Assembly: GCA_903907925.1 (NCBI GenBank)
Contig: CAIVQB010000092.1
Coordinates: forward strand, 122,598-186,597
Length of the DNA stretch: 64,000 nucleotides
Origin: an uncultured Verrucomicrobiota bacterium
Lineage (GTDB): Bacteria > Verrucomicrobiota > Verrucomicrobiia > Limisphaerales > UBA9464
Direction: 5' to 3'
A model generated the notes under the pieces. The model did not search any database and was not told the origin of the DNA. It was given only the letters and a program-made list of their open reading frames with translations. This document shows, in pieces, positions 18,795-27,123 of the stretch. How positions within the stretch are numbered: the stretch's first letter is position 1; each line of letters starts with the position of its first letter. A program made the translations under genes and the position numbers.

Positions 18795-18866
18795 GTTGGG
18801 CGGATTTTCCGCTCTCCGCCCACTTCAAAACCGAATCTCCGCGTCGCCGAAATCGTCCCCTTCGCA

Positions 18867-19997
18867 ATGTCCCTCCAACGCACGGTCCTCTATCACGCCC
18901 ATCAACAGTTGGGCGGCAAGCTCATCGAATTCGGCGGATGGGAAATGCCCGTCCAGTATTCGAGCATCGTCGATGAACATCAGTGCGTCCGGCGCGCCGC
19001 GGGCGTGTTCGACATCTGCCACATGGGCGAGGTTCGTGTCGACGGGGCCGGTGCGGCCGAATGGCTGAATTCGGTGCTCGGAAACGACATCCGGAAGCTG
19101 GCGATCGGGCAGGGGCAGTACACCCACTTGTGCAATGAACAGGGCGGTACGGTGGACGATTTGTACGCCTACCGGATCGCGTCCACCGAGTATCTGCTGA
19201 TCATCAACGCCTCGCGCATCGAGCCCGATGTCGCGTGGTTCCGCGCCCATCTTCCGAAACCCGGAACGACGGACGTCACCTTCGTTGACGAATCGGCCCG
19301 TCTCGGAGCCATCGCCATCCAGGGACCCCGGGTCGCAGAATTTATCAACGCTCTGTTTCAAGGGCCATCGCTCGCCGGGACGACCGTCACGGCCGCCACT
19401 GAATTGAAGAAGAACCAGATCGGCGCCTGGAAATGGAAGGGCGAGGAAATCTGGGTCGCTCGGACCGGTTATACCGGCGAGGACGGATTCGAAGTCGTCG
19501 CACCGGCGACGATCATTGAGGATCTCTGGAACCAAACCCTGGCGGCCGGGCACACGGTTTGCATCCAGCCGTGTGGCCTCGGGGCCCGTGATACGCTGCG
19601 GACCGAGGTGTGTTATCCGCTCTACGGTCACGAACTCGACGAAATCACCTCGCCGTTGGAAGCCGGACTGGGTTTCTTCGTGTCGTTCGACAAGGGCGAA
19701 TTCGTGGGCCGCACCGCGTTGCTGGCCCAAAAGGCGGCCGGCCTGAAGAAGCGTTCGGTGGCGTTTCGGATGATCGGCAAAACCGCACCGCCGCGGCCCG
19801 GTTATCCCATTTGGTCGAACGGCGTGGCGGTCGGAACCGTCGTGTCCGGAACCCAGAGTCCCTCGCTGAATTGCGGGATCGGTCTCGGCTATGTTCCGCC
19901 CGGACTCGCCGAGCCGGGGACGCCGATTGAGATCGAGATTCGCGGCCGCCGTTTCCCGGCCGAAGTGGTCAAGAAACCGATTTATCGCAAAGCCTGA
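18867..19997 (+). CDS. gcvT: Glycine cleavage system T protein (aminomethyltransferase)
   Basis: GcvT transfers the aminomethyl carbon from H-protein to tetrahydrofolate, releasing ammonia. The 376 residues match the family length. Typical segments are LIEFGGWEMPVQYSSI, GVFDICHMGE, TGYTGEDGFEV, GARDTLRTEVCYPLYGHELD and SGTQSPSLNCGIGLGYV. It is followed 39 bp later by gcvH, forming part of a gcv operon. The P-protein genes are not in the window. There is no room for a tandem glycine riboswitch in the 72 bp upstream. Confidence 0.97.
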   Translation: MSLQRTVLYHAHQQLGGKLIEFGGWEMPVQYSSIVDEHQCVRRAAGVFDICHMGEVRVDGAGAAEWLNSVLGNDIRKLAIGQGQYTHLCNEQGGTVDDLYAYRIASTEYLLIINASRIEPDVAWFRAHLPKPGTTDVTFVDESARLGAIAIQGPRVAEFINALFQGPSLAGTTVTAATELKKNQIGAWKWKGEEIWVARTGYTGEDGFEVVAPATIIEDLWNQTLAAGHTVCIQPCGLGARDTLRTEVCYPLYGHELDEITSPLEAGLGFFVSFDKGEFVGRTALLAQKAAGLKKRSVAFRMIGKTAPPRPGYPIWSNGVAVGTVVSGTQSPSLNCGIGLGYVPPGLAEPGTPIEIEIRGRRFPAEVVKKPIYRKA

Positions 19998-20036
19998 TTG
20001 ACCCGCGACCGGCACCGTTTCAACACTGTTTGCATC

Positions 20037-20423
20037 ATGAGTTCGCTCGTTCCCGCCGATCTTCGCTACGCCAAATCCCACGAATGGGTCCGCGTCGCCA
20101 ACGGAATCGCCACCGTCGGCATCACCGATCACGCCCAGCACGAATTGACCGACGTGGTCTTCGTTGAATTGCCGGCAGTCGGACGCACGGTCGCCGCAGG
20201 TGAAGCCTGCGCCGTCGTTGAATCGGTGAAGACCGCCAGCGACATTTATTCTCCGGTCAGCGGCGAAATCATAGCGGTCAACAAGGCCGTCGCTGACAAT
20301 CCCGCGCTCGCCAATTCCGAGCCGTACACCGGCGGACATTTCTTCCAGATTCGACTCAGCAAGCCTGCCGAAGTGGAGGGCCTGTTGAGTCCGGCCGATT
20401 ATTCGAGCCAGATCGGGGCCTGA
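20037..20423 (+). CDS. gcvH: Glycine cleavage system H protein
   Basis: The lipoyl-carrier protein that shuttles the aminomethyl group between P, T and L proteins. It has 128 residues. The lipoylation site is in VESVKTASDIYSPVSGE, with the conserved Lys after SV. The ATG at 20037 gives MSSLVPADLRYAKSHEWV, the standard beginning; the frame upstream is spurious. It is transcribed with gcvT and converges with the NYN-domain gene across only 15 bp. Confidence 0.97.
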   Translation: MSSLVPADLRYAKSHEWVRVANGIATVGITDHAQHELTDVVFVELPAVGRTVAAGEACAVVESVKTASDIYSPVSGEIIAVNKAVADNPALANSEPYTGGHFFQIRLSKPAEVEGLLSPADYSSQIGA

Positions 20424-20438
20424 TCCCGGTCTTCGGCG

Positions 20439-20921
20439 TCAACCTCCACCCGATCGGGCCTGCCGGAAGCGCTGCGCCTCCTGCCGGTTGTACACGCGGA
20501 GATCCGATTCGAGTTCGCGCAGGACGCCTCGAATCTGGGCGATGAAGGTCCGACAATCCGAGGCGAGGCCTCCGAATCCGGTCACCGTATCCCGCTCGAC
20601 CCGATCGTCAGTGATCACCAGGACTTCGCCCCAGGCTTTGAGCCGAAACGCCGCGCGTTCGATGAGGTCGTCGGCTGTTTTTCCCGGGCCTGAAAACAGG
20701 ACTTCGAGCTGATGGGTCGACGATGGTTTCGGAGTTCCGGGAGGAGCGCCCTGACCGTCAAACACCACGGTAATCGGGGTGTTCGTCGCATCGCTGTAGT
20801 GCGTGAGAACCGTCATCAAGGCCTCGCGCGCAGCCGCGGAATGGCGCGGCGCAGACGGGGCCAGCTCCGGCCAGTTGTGCAGCAGGCTGTATCCATCCAC
20901 CAGAATTCGGACGATGGCCAT
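20439..20921 (-). CDS. NYN-domain nuclease, YacP/Rae1-like
   Basis: A 160-residue protein of the YacP family, a PIN-like NYN RNase fold. The N-terminal VDGYSLLHNWPEL and the central FDGQG, KTADDLIE and VITDDR motifs supply the conserved acidic residues. In Bacillus subtilis the homologue Rae1 cuts mRNA at the ribosome; whether that applies here is unknown. It runs opposite to gcvH (15 bp apart) and diverges from hisC (112 bp between starts). Confidence 0.88.
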   Translation of the reverse strand: MAIVRILVDGYSLLHNWPELAPSAPRHSAAAREALMTVLTHYSDATNTPITVVFDGQGAPPGTPKPSSTHQLEVLFSGPGKTADDLIERAAFRLKAWGEVLVITDDRVERDTVTGFGGLASDCRTFIAQIRGVLRELESDLRVYNRQEAQRFRQARSGGG

Positions 20922-21033
20922 CGGGCCGAATCGTGACCGAGGAACCGGGCAGGGGAAAGCCGTGAGCGGTGGTTGCCGCCGATCAACGCATTTTCATTCA
21001 CCGGCGCCGTCCCATACGGCACCTTCCCGCCCG

Positions 21034-22131
21034 ATGAGTTCCGTTACCCTGAATCCGCATCTGGCCACCCTGCCGATTTATGTTCCCGGCCGCCCCATCG
21101 ACGAGGTCGCCCGCGAACACGGACTGGACCCCTCGGCCATCATCAAGGTGGCGTCGAATGAGAATCCGTTGGGCCCGTCGCCCAAGGCCCTCGCCGCGAT
21201 GGAAGGTGTACTCAAGAACCTTCACCTGTATCCCGACGGGAGCGCCTTTCATTTGAAACGCCGTCTCGCGGCATGCCTGAACGTCACGCCGGAACACCTC
21301 ATCCTCGGCAGCGGTTCCAACGAGATCATCGAATTCCTGGGGCACGCACTGCTTTCACCGGGCTCCGAGGTGGTGGTTTCCCAGCACTGTTTCGCGGTCT
21401 ATCCGATCGTCACAGCCCTGTTCGGCGCCCGACTGGTCACCGTCCCAGCGAAGGGGTTTCACGCCGATATTCCTGGCCTGCTGCGGGCGATCACTTCGCG
21501 GACAAAAATCCTGTTCCTCGCCAATCCGAACAATCCCACCGGAACCCTCACGGCGAAAAAGGAGATCCTGGAACTCATCGCCGGCGTGCCGCCTCACGTT
21601 CTGATCGCAATGGACGAGGCGTATGTGGAATTCCTGGAAGACGCCACCGATTGCCTCGCGCTGGTGCGCGCGGGAACCCAACCGAATCTGGTGGTGATGC
21701 GGACCTTTTCGAAGATCTTCGGTCTGGCGGGTCTCCGGCTGGGCTACGGGGTCGGGTCGCCGGCCTTAATCGCGGCGATGGAGAAAGTGCGCCAGCCGTT
21801 CAACATCAATTCGATTGCCCTCGCCGGTGCCGCGGCTGCGCTGGACGACGACGAACACCTGCAACGGACCCGCGACAACAACCGTCGCGGTCTCGACCAG
21901 CTCCAGGGCGCATTCCGCGAGCTGGGACTCGAATATGTCGAATCGCACGCCAATTTTGTGCTCGTCCGCGTCGGCGACGGGGCTTGTGTCTTCGCGGGAC
22001 TCCAGCAGCGCGGATTAATCACCCGGCCGATGGCTTCGTACCAATTGCCGGAGTGGATTCGCGTTTCCGTCGGTACGCCCGAGGAGAACCGTCGGTTCCT
22101 TGTTGCGCTGCGCGAAGTATTGGGACATTGA
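21034..22131 (+). CDS. hisC: Histidinol-phosphate aminotransferase
   Basis: A PLP-dependent class I/II aminotransferase of 365 residues that converts imidazole-acetol phosphate to histidinol phosphate. Family features are IKVASNENPLGPSPKAL, LILGSGSNEIIE, FLANPNNPTGT, DEAYVEF and the Schiff-base lysine in TFSKIFGLAGLRLGYG. The ATG at 21034 gives MSSVTLNPHLATLPIYVPGRP; the frame upstream overlaps the divergent NYN gene and is rejected. No other his genes are nearby. HisC-like enzymes can also act on aromatic amino acids, so a dual role is possible. Confidence 0.95.
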   Translation: MSSVTLNPHLATLPIYVPGRPIDEVAREHGLDPSAIIKVASNENPLGPSPKALAAMEGVLKNLHLYPDGSAFHLKRRLAACLNVTPEHLILGSGSNEIIEFLGHALLSPGSEVVVSQHCFAVYPIVTALFGARLVTVPAKGFHADIPGLLRAITSRTKILFLANPNNPTGTLTAKKEILELIAGVPPHVLIAMDEAYVEFLEDATDCLALVRAGTQPNLVVMRTFSKIFGLAGLRLGYGVGSPALIAAMEKVRQPFNINSIALAGAAAALDDDEHLQRTRDNNRRGLDQLQGAFRELGLEYVESHANFVLVRVGDGACVFAGLQQRGLITRPMASYQLPEWIRVSVGTPEENRRFLVALREVLGH

Positions 22132-22221
22132 GTCTTTTGATTGCTCCGGGCCGAGGGACCTCCTGTCTGCGCACAGTCAGGGCTTGCGCCCAATCCTCCG
22201 GCAAGGATCCTGTCGCCCGCC

Positions 22222-23205
22222 ATGTCGAAACCGTCTGATTCCAAACCCGGCGCGTCGGATCCGCTGCTGGTCGTAATTGCCGCCCTCCTGCTGGTAGCGG
22301 TCGTTGTCACCCTCTATTTCGCCTTCAACGGGCCTTCCAAGGAATTCACCCACGAACCCGCGACTCATCTGCGTCCGATCATTCAGGACGAACCCCGGGT
22401 CATCGTCGTCACCCGCGAGGGGACCGGCTCCGCCCACGGCACCGTTGCAGCAGCAGCCCCCCACGTCGACGAGGCCGCCAAGGCCGAAGTCACCAAGCCC
22501 GTTGAAAAACCCGCCGCTGCCGTTGCCGCGGTCGCCGCGGCACCGGTCGTTTCTGCTTCCGCTGATGGACGGATTCACGGACGGGTCATTCTCCGCGGAA
22601 CGCCGCCGGCGGAAAAGGTCATCGCCGCGGTCAAGAGTGACGTCAATTGCGGACCGGCCACTCCGGGACCGGCGCCCACGTCGCGTAACTACGTCGCCGG
22701 AGCCGATGGCGGGCTCCGCTACGTCCTGGTGCGCATCGTGACCGCTCCTGCCGGGGCAGGAAAACCCGCGGAATCGCCTCTGATCGATCAGAAGGGCTGC
22801 ATGTACGAGCCCTACGTCAGCGCGGTGCTCGCGGGCCAGCCGTTCAAGCTCCGGAATTCCGACACCTTCATGCACAACGTTGCGGCGACACCGAAGATCA
22901 ACAAGGGATTCAACTTCGCCCAGGCCACCGCCGGTCAGGTGAATGAGAAGATCTTCGACAAGCCCGAGATCGCCGCAAAGTTCCAATGCAACGTCCACCC
23001 GTGGATGTCCGCCTTTCTTCACGTCTTGGAGAATCCGTTCTTCGCCGTCACCGACGAGAAGGGCGAATTCACCCTGCCGGAAGGATTGCCGCCCGGGAAA
23101 TACACCCTCGAGGCCAGCCACATGAAGGCTGGCGCGGTGACCGTGGAGATCGAGGTCGCCGCCGGCAAGGGAGCCTCGGTAGCCTTCGAATTGGCGGTCA
23201 AATAA
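22222..23205 (+). CDS. Membrane-anchored cupredoxin-like protein
   Basis: A 327-residue protein with one N-terminal transmembrane helix (about 14-37, LLVVIAALLLVAVVVTLYFAF) and an Ala/Pro/Lys-rich linker (about 70-115). The exported domain has the type 1 copper pattern: His218 (FMHNVAAT) and the CNVHPWM loop with Cys256, His259 and Met262. A carboxypeptidase-regulatory-like beta module closes the protein (about 275-325). Such plastocyanin-like domains carry electrons or bind copper outside the membrane. No oxidase or reductase partner is adjacent. A strong terminator follows directly. Confidence 0.85.
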   Translation: MSKPSDSKPGASDPLLVVIAALLLVAVVVTLYFAFNGPSKEFTHEPATHLRPIIQDEPRVIVVTREGTGSAHGTVAAAAPHVDEAAKAEVTKPVEKPAAAVAAVAAAPVVSASADGRIHGRVILRGTPPAEKVIAAVKSDVNCGPATPGPAPTSRNYVAGADGGLRYVLVRIVTAPAGAGKPAESPLIDQKGCMYEPYVSAVLAGQPFKLRNSDTFMHNVAATPKINKGFNFAQATAGQVNEKIFDKPEIAAKFQCNVHPWMSAFLHVLENPFFAVTDEKGEFTLPEGLPPGKYTLEASHMKAGAVTVEIEVAAGKGASVAFELAVK

Positions 23206-23226
23206 GACCGGTCCAAACTGCTTTAG

Positions 23227-23264
23227 ACGCCGTCCTGGGTTTTCGGGACGGCGTTTTATTTTTG
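23227..23264 (+). terminator. Rho-independent terminator after the cupredoxin gene
   Basis: A stem of ACGCCGTCC with GGGACGGCGT around TGGGTTTTC, followed by TTTATTTTTG. It ends the cupredoxin transcript. Confidence 0.88.
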
Positions 23265-23307
23265 TTCGATTGAAAGTGTGTCGAAGCGGTTCGGAAGTGG
23301 CCGGGAG

Positions 23308-23445
23308 GACACTAATTTCACGGATTCACACGGATCGCAGAGGAGTCGACCGGATCCGGTGAGTTCTTCCAACTCTTCAACTCTTCAACTTTTTAACGTT
23401 TCAACTCTTCACCGCATTTCCGTGTCCATTCGTGAAATCAGTGTC
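23308..23445. repeat. Inverted repeat, ATTTCACGGATT family, copy 2, with octamers in the loop
   Basis: The left arm 23308-23338 (GACACTAATTTCACGGATTC and onward) and the right arm 23414-23445 (ending TTCGTGAAATCAGTGTC) share the core of the element at 12706-12801. The loop carries several copies of TCTTCAAC (23370-23410), the reverse complement of the unit tandemly repeated at 37043-37106. The 317 bp between the cupredoxin gene and der hold only this element and the terminator. Confidence 0.8.
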
Positions 23446-23522
23446 ATTCCCGCGCGATCCCCGCCCGAATTGGCCTGCTTTTGCCTTCCGCCGGATGCTG
23501 ATTTTGAGGCATGCTGCCCGGC

Positions 23523-25268
23523 ATGTCGGGACTCATCGCCATCGTCGGCCGCCCCAATGTGGGCAAGTCGGCGTTGTTCAATCGTATCGTTCGCAAACGG
23601 ATCGCCATCGTGCATGACATGCCGGGGGTGACCCGGGATCGTGTCACCGCCGAGGCCGAATGGCTGGGCCGTCCGTTCACGCTGGTGGATACAGGCGGCA
23701 TCGGATTGATGCGGCGGGAGAAGGCCGAGGACGTCATCACCCAGGCGGCGTTCGATCAGGTCCAGATCGCCATCGATTCCGCCGACGTCATCCTGTTCGT
23801 CGTCAACGTCCAGGAGGGAATCGTCCCGCTGGATCGCGAGGTGGCCAAACGACTCCGGACGGCCGGGAAACCGGTCCTGGTGGTCGTCAACAAGGTCGAC
23901 AACTACCAGTGCGAGCCGGCCGTGACGGAATTCGTCGCGCTGGGTTTCGAGCGTCTGCTTCCGGTTTCCGCCATTCACGGCGAGGGCATCAACGATCTGA
24001 TGGAAGCGGCGATGAAGCATGTCCCGAAGACCGGCGACGTGATCCCGCCACCCGAATCCGAAGAGGAAGAAACGCTCAACGAGGATGGCACTCCGGCGGC
24101 CCCCGCGCCAAAAGGCCCGCCCCGGGCCCGGCGCATCGCCATCGTGGGGCGGCCGAACGTCGGCAAATCCTCGATCATCAATCGGCTCACCAATTCATCA
24201 CGGGTCATTGTCAGTCCGATTCCCGGCACCACCCGTGACGCGGTGGACGTGCCGTTCGAGGTCGACACCAACGGCGTCCGTTCCCGTTACGTGCTGGTCG
24301 ACACCGCCGGCGTGCGCAAGGCGCGACGGATCGATGACACGGTCGAGTACTTCAGTGTGGAACGCACCAAGGACGCGATAGCCCGGTGCGACATCGCAGT
24401 CCTGGTGCTCGACGCCGACACCGGCATCATCGAGCAGGACAAGAAGATCGCCGATCTCATCACCGAGAATCGCCGCGCCTGCATCGTCGTGGTGAACAAA
24501 TGGGATCTGGTGGCGGATGCCGTCCGCAAGGCCCGCGAGTCCGAGATCGAAGCCCGCCGGGCCAAGGATCCGAATCGTGGCAAGAAGCTGACCACCCTCG
24601 CGGAATTCGGGGAGTGGGTTCAGGAGAAGTTGTTCTTCCTCGATTACGCCCCGGTGATTTTCACTTCCGCGAAGGACGGTTTCCAGTTGGACCGCCTGCT
24701 CGAAGCGGTGCGGTACGTTTCGGCGCAGTTGGAACAGAAGGTGCCCACGTCGATCCTCAATCGGACGTTGCAGACCGCCATCGTCAAGAAGCAGCCGGTG
24801 AGCGACCTGGGGCATCGCCTCAAATTCTTTTACGCGACCCAGGTTCGCAGTTCGCCGCCGACCTTCCTGCTGTTCGTGAACCGCGACGAGTTGCTCAACA
24901 CGGCTTACGACAAGTATCTTCAGGGAGAACTCCGCAAGGCGTTCGGCTTCGAAGGATGCCCGCTGATTTTGGTTCCCAAGCCCCGTCCCAAGACGATCGA
25001 TCCCATCCGCAAATTTGCCCCCAAGGGCGCTGCTGCGGATGCAAAGGGTGGAAAAAAAGGTCCAGATCGTCGCAATCCTGGACGCGATACTGTCAAACGC
25101 AAGGGTCCGCGTGGCACGGGAAAACCGGGACGCCGGGTCGACGAAAGACCCCTGCCGCCCAAACCCTCCGGCCCCGGCTTCCGCGGCAAGGCCCCTCCGG
25201 GAAAACGCCCACGCGTCAAGGCCCGGCGCGGCGCCTCCCGGGGTTCCCCCCATTCCCGCAAACGCTAG
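23523..25268 (+). CDS. der: Ribosome assembly GTPase Der (EngA)
   Basis: Der has two tandem GTPase domains and a KH-like domain and helps assemble the 50S subunit. The first Walker A is GRPNVGKS near residue 7 and the second is at 209-216. DTGG, DTAG, NKVD and NKWD boxes are present. An acidic linker (EEEETLNEDGT) separates the two domains. After the KH-like domain, which ends near PKTIDPIRKF, a basic Gly/Pro/Arg/Lys tail of about 80 residues is added, ending SRGSPHSRKR. The ATG at 23523 is chosen as it gives the usual short lead before the P-loop; an ATG at 23511 adds four residues. The tail is longer than in most Der proteins and may bind rRNA. Confidence 0.96.
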   Translation: MSGLIAIVGRPNVGKSALFNRIVRKRIAIVHDMPGVTRDRVTAEAEWLGRPFTLVDTGGIGLMRREKAEDVITQAAFDQVQIAIDSADVILFVVNVQEGIVPLDREVAKRLRTAGKPVLVVVNKVDNYQCEPAVTEFVALGFERLLPVSAIHGEGINDLMEAAMKHVPKTGDVIPPPESEEEETLNEDGTPAAPAPKGPPRARRIAIVGRPNVGKSSIINRLTNSSRVIVSPIPGTTRDAVDVPFEVDTNGVRSRYVLVDTAGVRKARRIDDTVEYFSVERTKDAIARCDIAVLVLDADTGIIEQDKKIADLITENRRACIVVVNKWDLVADAVRKARESEIEARRAKDPNRGKKLTTLAEFGEWVQEKLFFLDYAPVIFTSAKDGFQLDRLLEAVRYVSAQLEQKVPTSILNRTLQTAIVKKQPVSDLGHRLKFFYATQVRSSPPTFLLFVNRDELLNTAYDKYLQGELRKAFGFEGCPLILVPKPRPKTIDPIRKFAPKGAAADAKGGKKGPDRRNPGRDTVKRKGPRGTGKPGRRVDERPLPPKPSGPGFRGKAPPGKRPRVKARRGASRGSPHSRKR

Positions 25269-25663
25269 CGCCGGGGCGAGAATTTGCCCAAAAACGACTC
25301 CGCTTGAACGGTAGGGCAAGGTTCCCGATGAGCCGAGTGAACGGACGGATTCAATCACGTCCGAGCGCGTATTTCATCGTACCACGCACTGCGGCTCGGC
25401 GGAAGCCTCGCCCTACCGTGGAGCGTGTTTCCTGCGTCAACTTTGGCCTCTAGATTATTCCTGAAACGAGTGTCGTTTTCCAATTCCAAGCCGGCGCAAA
25501 GGTGGCACCTGTTGGCCGGATCAACGCGGATTCCCAAACTGCCAATCCGATTCAGTTCATTCCGTTCATTCTGTCGAAATCGGTGAATGTGTGTCCCCCT
25601 GGGAAGGCCGCATTCGCGCCGATTTTTGTTTTGCCGGAGGCCATTTTCCACTAGCGAGACGGC
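25269..25663. repeat. Gene-free stretch with a GGTAGGGC inverted repeat
   Basis: No gene is seen in these 395 bp. A clear imperfect inverted repeat has its left arm at 25308-25338 (ACGGTAGGGCAAGGTTCCC and onward) and its right arm at 25391-25419, whose reverse complement begins ACGGTAGGGCGAGGCTTCC. The rest (25420-25663) shows no gene and no further obvious element. The element may end the der transcript or be a REP-like unit. Confidence 0.75.
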
Positions 25664-26734
25664 GTGCGCACCGAATCCCTCCAGTTCCTCGAAGACCTCG
25701 TCAACACCCCGAGCCCGACCGGACACGAAACCCGCGGACAACGGGTCTGGCTGGATTACATCGCTCCGTTCGCCTCGGAGACCTACTCGGACGCCTATGG
25801 GAATTGTGTGGCCGTCGCCAACAAGGGTGGTTCTCCGCGGGTGATGCTGGCGGCGCATGCCGACGAGATCGCCATGTCGGTGAATTTCATCACCCCCGAG
25901 GGATACATCCACGTGCGGCGGATGGGCGGCGTCGACCCTGCCATCACGAAGGCCCAACGCGTAGCCATTCACACCCGGAGCGGCCCCGTCCTCGGCGTGG
26001 TCGGCAATGTCGCGCCCCACCTGATGAAGGGTGAAGGCGACCAGAAGGCGCCCAAGATTCACGAACTCTTCATCGACATCGGCGTGAGCAGCCGGGAGGA
26101 AGCCCTGCGTCTGGTGCGGATCGGCGACCCGATCACGTTGACCGACCGTTTCGAACGCCTGCGCGGCGATCTTGCGGTGGCGCGGGCCTTCGACAACCGC
26201 ATTGGCACCTGGGCCGTTGCCGAGACGCTGCGGTTGTTGAAATCGTATCCCGGCGGATTTCCGGCCGAGGTGAATGCCGTGTCGAACATTCAGGAGGAGG
26301 TGGGATTGTTTGGTGCCCGCCAGATCGCCTATTCGCTGAAACCCGACGTCGCGTTGGTGGTGGATGTGACTCACGCGACCGATTATCCGACGGTCGATCA
26401 GCGCCAGCACGGGGACATCAAGCTCGGCGCCGGACCAGCGCTGACCCACGGCGGTTGCAATCATCCGGCGGTGGTGGCCCGCATCGAGGAAGTGGCCGCA
26501 GCGCGCGGGATTCCCTTGCAACACGAAGCCATGAGCGCGAGCAGTGGAACCGACACCGACGTGATTTTCTGGACGCGCGGCGGAATCCCGAGCGCCTTGA
26601 TCAGCCTGCCGGACCGCTACATGCACTCGCCGGTCGAGGTGATTTCACTGAAGGATCTCGAACGGATTCCCCAGCTCATGGCGGAATTCGTCGTGAGCCT
26701 CCGCGCCGGCGAAGAGTTCAAGGTCACGATCTGA
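25664..26734 (+). CDS. M42 family aminopeptidase/endoglucanase-like peptidase
   Basis: A 356-residue M42 metallopeptidase, a cytoplasmic, usually dodecameric, dinuclear-metal aminopeptidase family that includes FrvX and glutamyl aminopeptidases. The expected metal ligands and catalytic residues are present in order: AAHADEIA, ARAFDNRIGT, NIQEEVGLFGA, DVTHATD and the C-terminal YMHSPVEV. The start is a GTG at 25664 giving V/MRTESLQFLEDLV, since no nearby ATG fits. It stands between the repeat region and the convergent folB gene. The peptide preference cannot be inferred. Confidence 0.92.
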   Translation: MRTESLQFLEDLVNTPSPTGHETRGQRVWLDYIAPFASETYSDAYGNCVAVANKGGSPRVMLAAHADEIAMSVNFITPEGYIHVRRMGGVDPAITKAQRVAIHTRSGPVLGVVGNVAPHLMKGEGDQKAPKIHELFIDIGVSSREEALRLVRIGDPITLTDRFERLRGDLAVARAFDNRIGTWAVAETLRLLKSYPGGFPAEVNAVSNIQEEVGLFGARQIAYSLKPDVALVVDVTHATDYPTVDQRQHGDIKLGAGPALTHGGCNHPAVVARIEEVAAARGIPLQHEAMSASSGTDTDVIFWTRGGIPSALISLPDRYMHSPVEVISLKDLERIPQLMAEFVVSLRAGEEFKVTI

Positions 26735-26757
26735 CCCAGGCCCGCGTTAACGGGTCG

Positions 26758-27117
26758 TCAGCCGGGTGTCGTGGCCCGGCGTTCGATCCGAACGGCGACG
26801 TAGCGGGTTTCGGGCAGGATGAACTTGCGGACCTCAACCCGGACGGCGGCCGGCCGGTATTCGCTGAGAAGGAATTCGGCCAATTCCACGGCAAGACGCT
26901 CGATCAGTTTCCAACTTCGGCCGTTGCCGAAGTCCAGCAAACGCCGGCTCACTTCGTAGTAGTTGAGAGTCGCGGTGAGGTCATCCCCGGCGGCCGCCCG
27001 GGTGAAATCGGTGTCGAGCTCCACCGTCAACACCAGGCGTTGCGGCCGGGCCCGTTCCTCATCGGGAACCCCAATGTGGTAGCGGACTTCGAGTTCGCGG
27101 ATGACAATGGTGTCCAT
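26758..27117 (-). CDS. folB: Dihydroneopterin aldolase
   Basis: FolB cleaves 7,8-dihydroneopterin to 6-hydroxymethyl-dihydropterin and glycolaldehyde in folate synthesis. The 119 residues match the family, with IVIRELEVRYHIGVPDEERARPQRL at the start (active-site Glu region), LNYYEVSRRL, and the C-terminal VRKF carrying the conserved Lys. It follows a HAD-Nudix fusion gene by 6 bp on the same strand, so the two form an operon. FolK, FolP and FolE are not in the window. Confidence 0.93.
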   Translation of the reverse strand: MDTIVIRELEVRYHIGVPDEERARPQRLVLTVELDTDFTRAAAGDDLTATLNYYEVSRRLLDFGNGRSWKLIERLAVELAEFLLSEYRPAAVRVEVRKFILPETRYVAVRIERRATTPG

Positions 27118-27123
27118 GGCGGA

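Noticed and set aside
18795..18866. Glycine riboswitch before gcvT
   Set aside because: Only 72 bp are available and no aptamer-like structure could be recognised.
18825..20339. Minus-strand open frame covering gcvT and gcvH
   Set aside because: Both gcv genes are unambiguous on the plus strand and the antisense product matches nothing.
23278..23631. Plus-strand frame over the second ATTTCACGGATT element
   Set aside because: Its sequence is repeat-derived and it runs into the der start in another frame.
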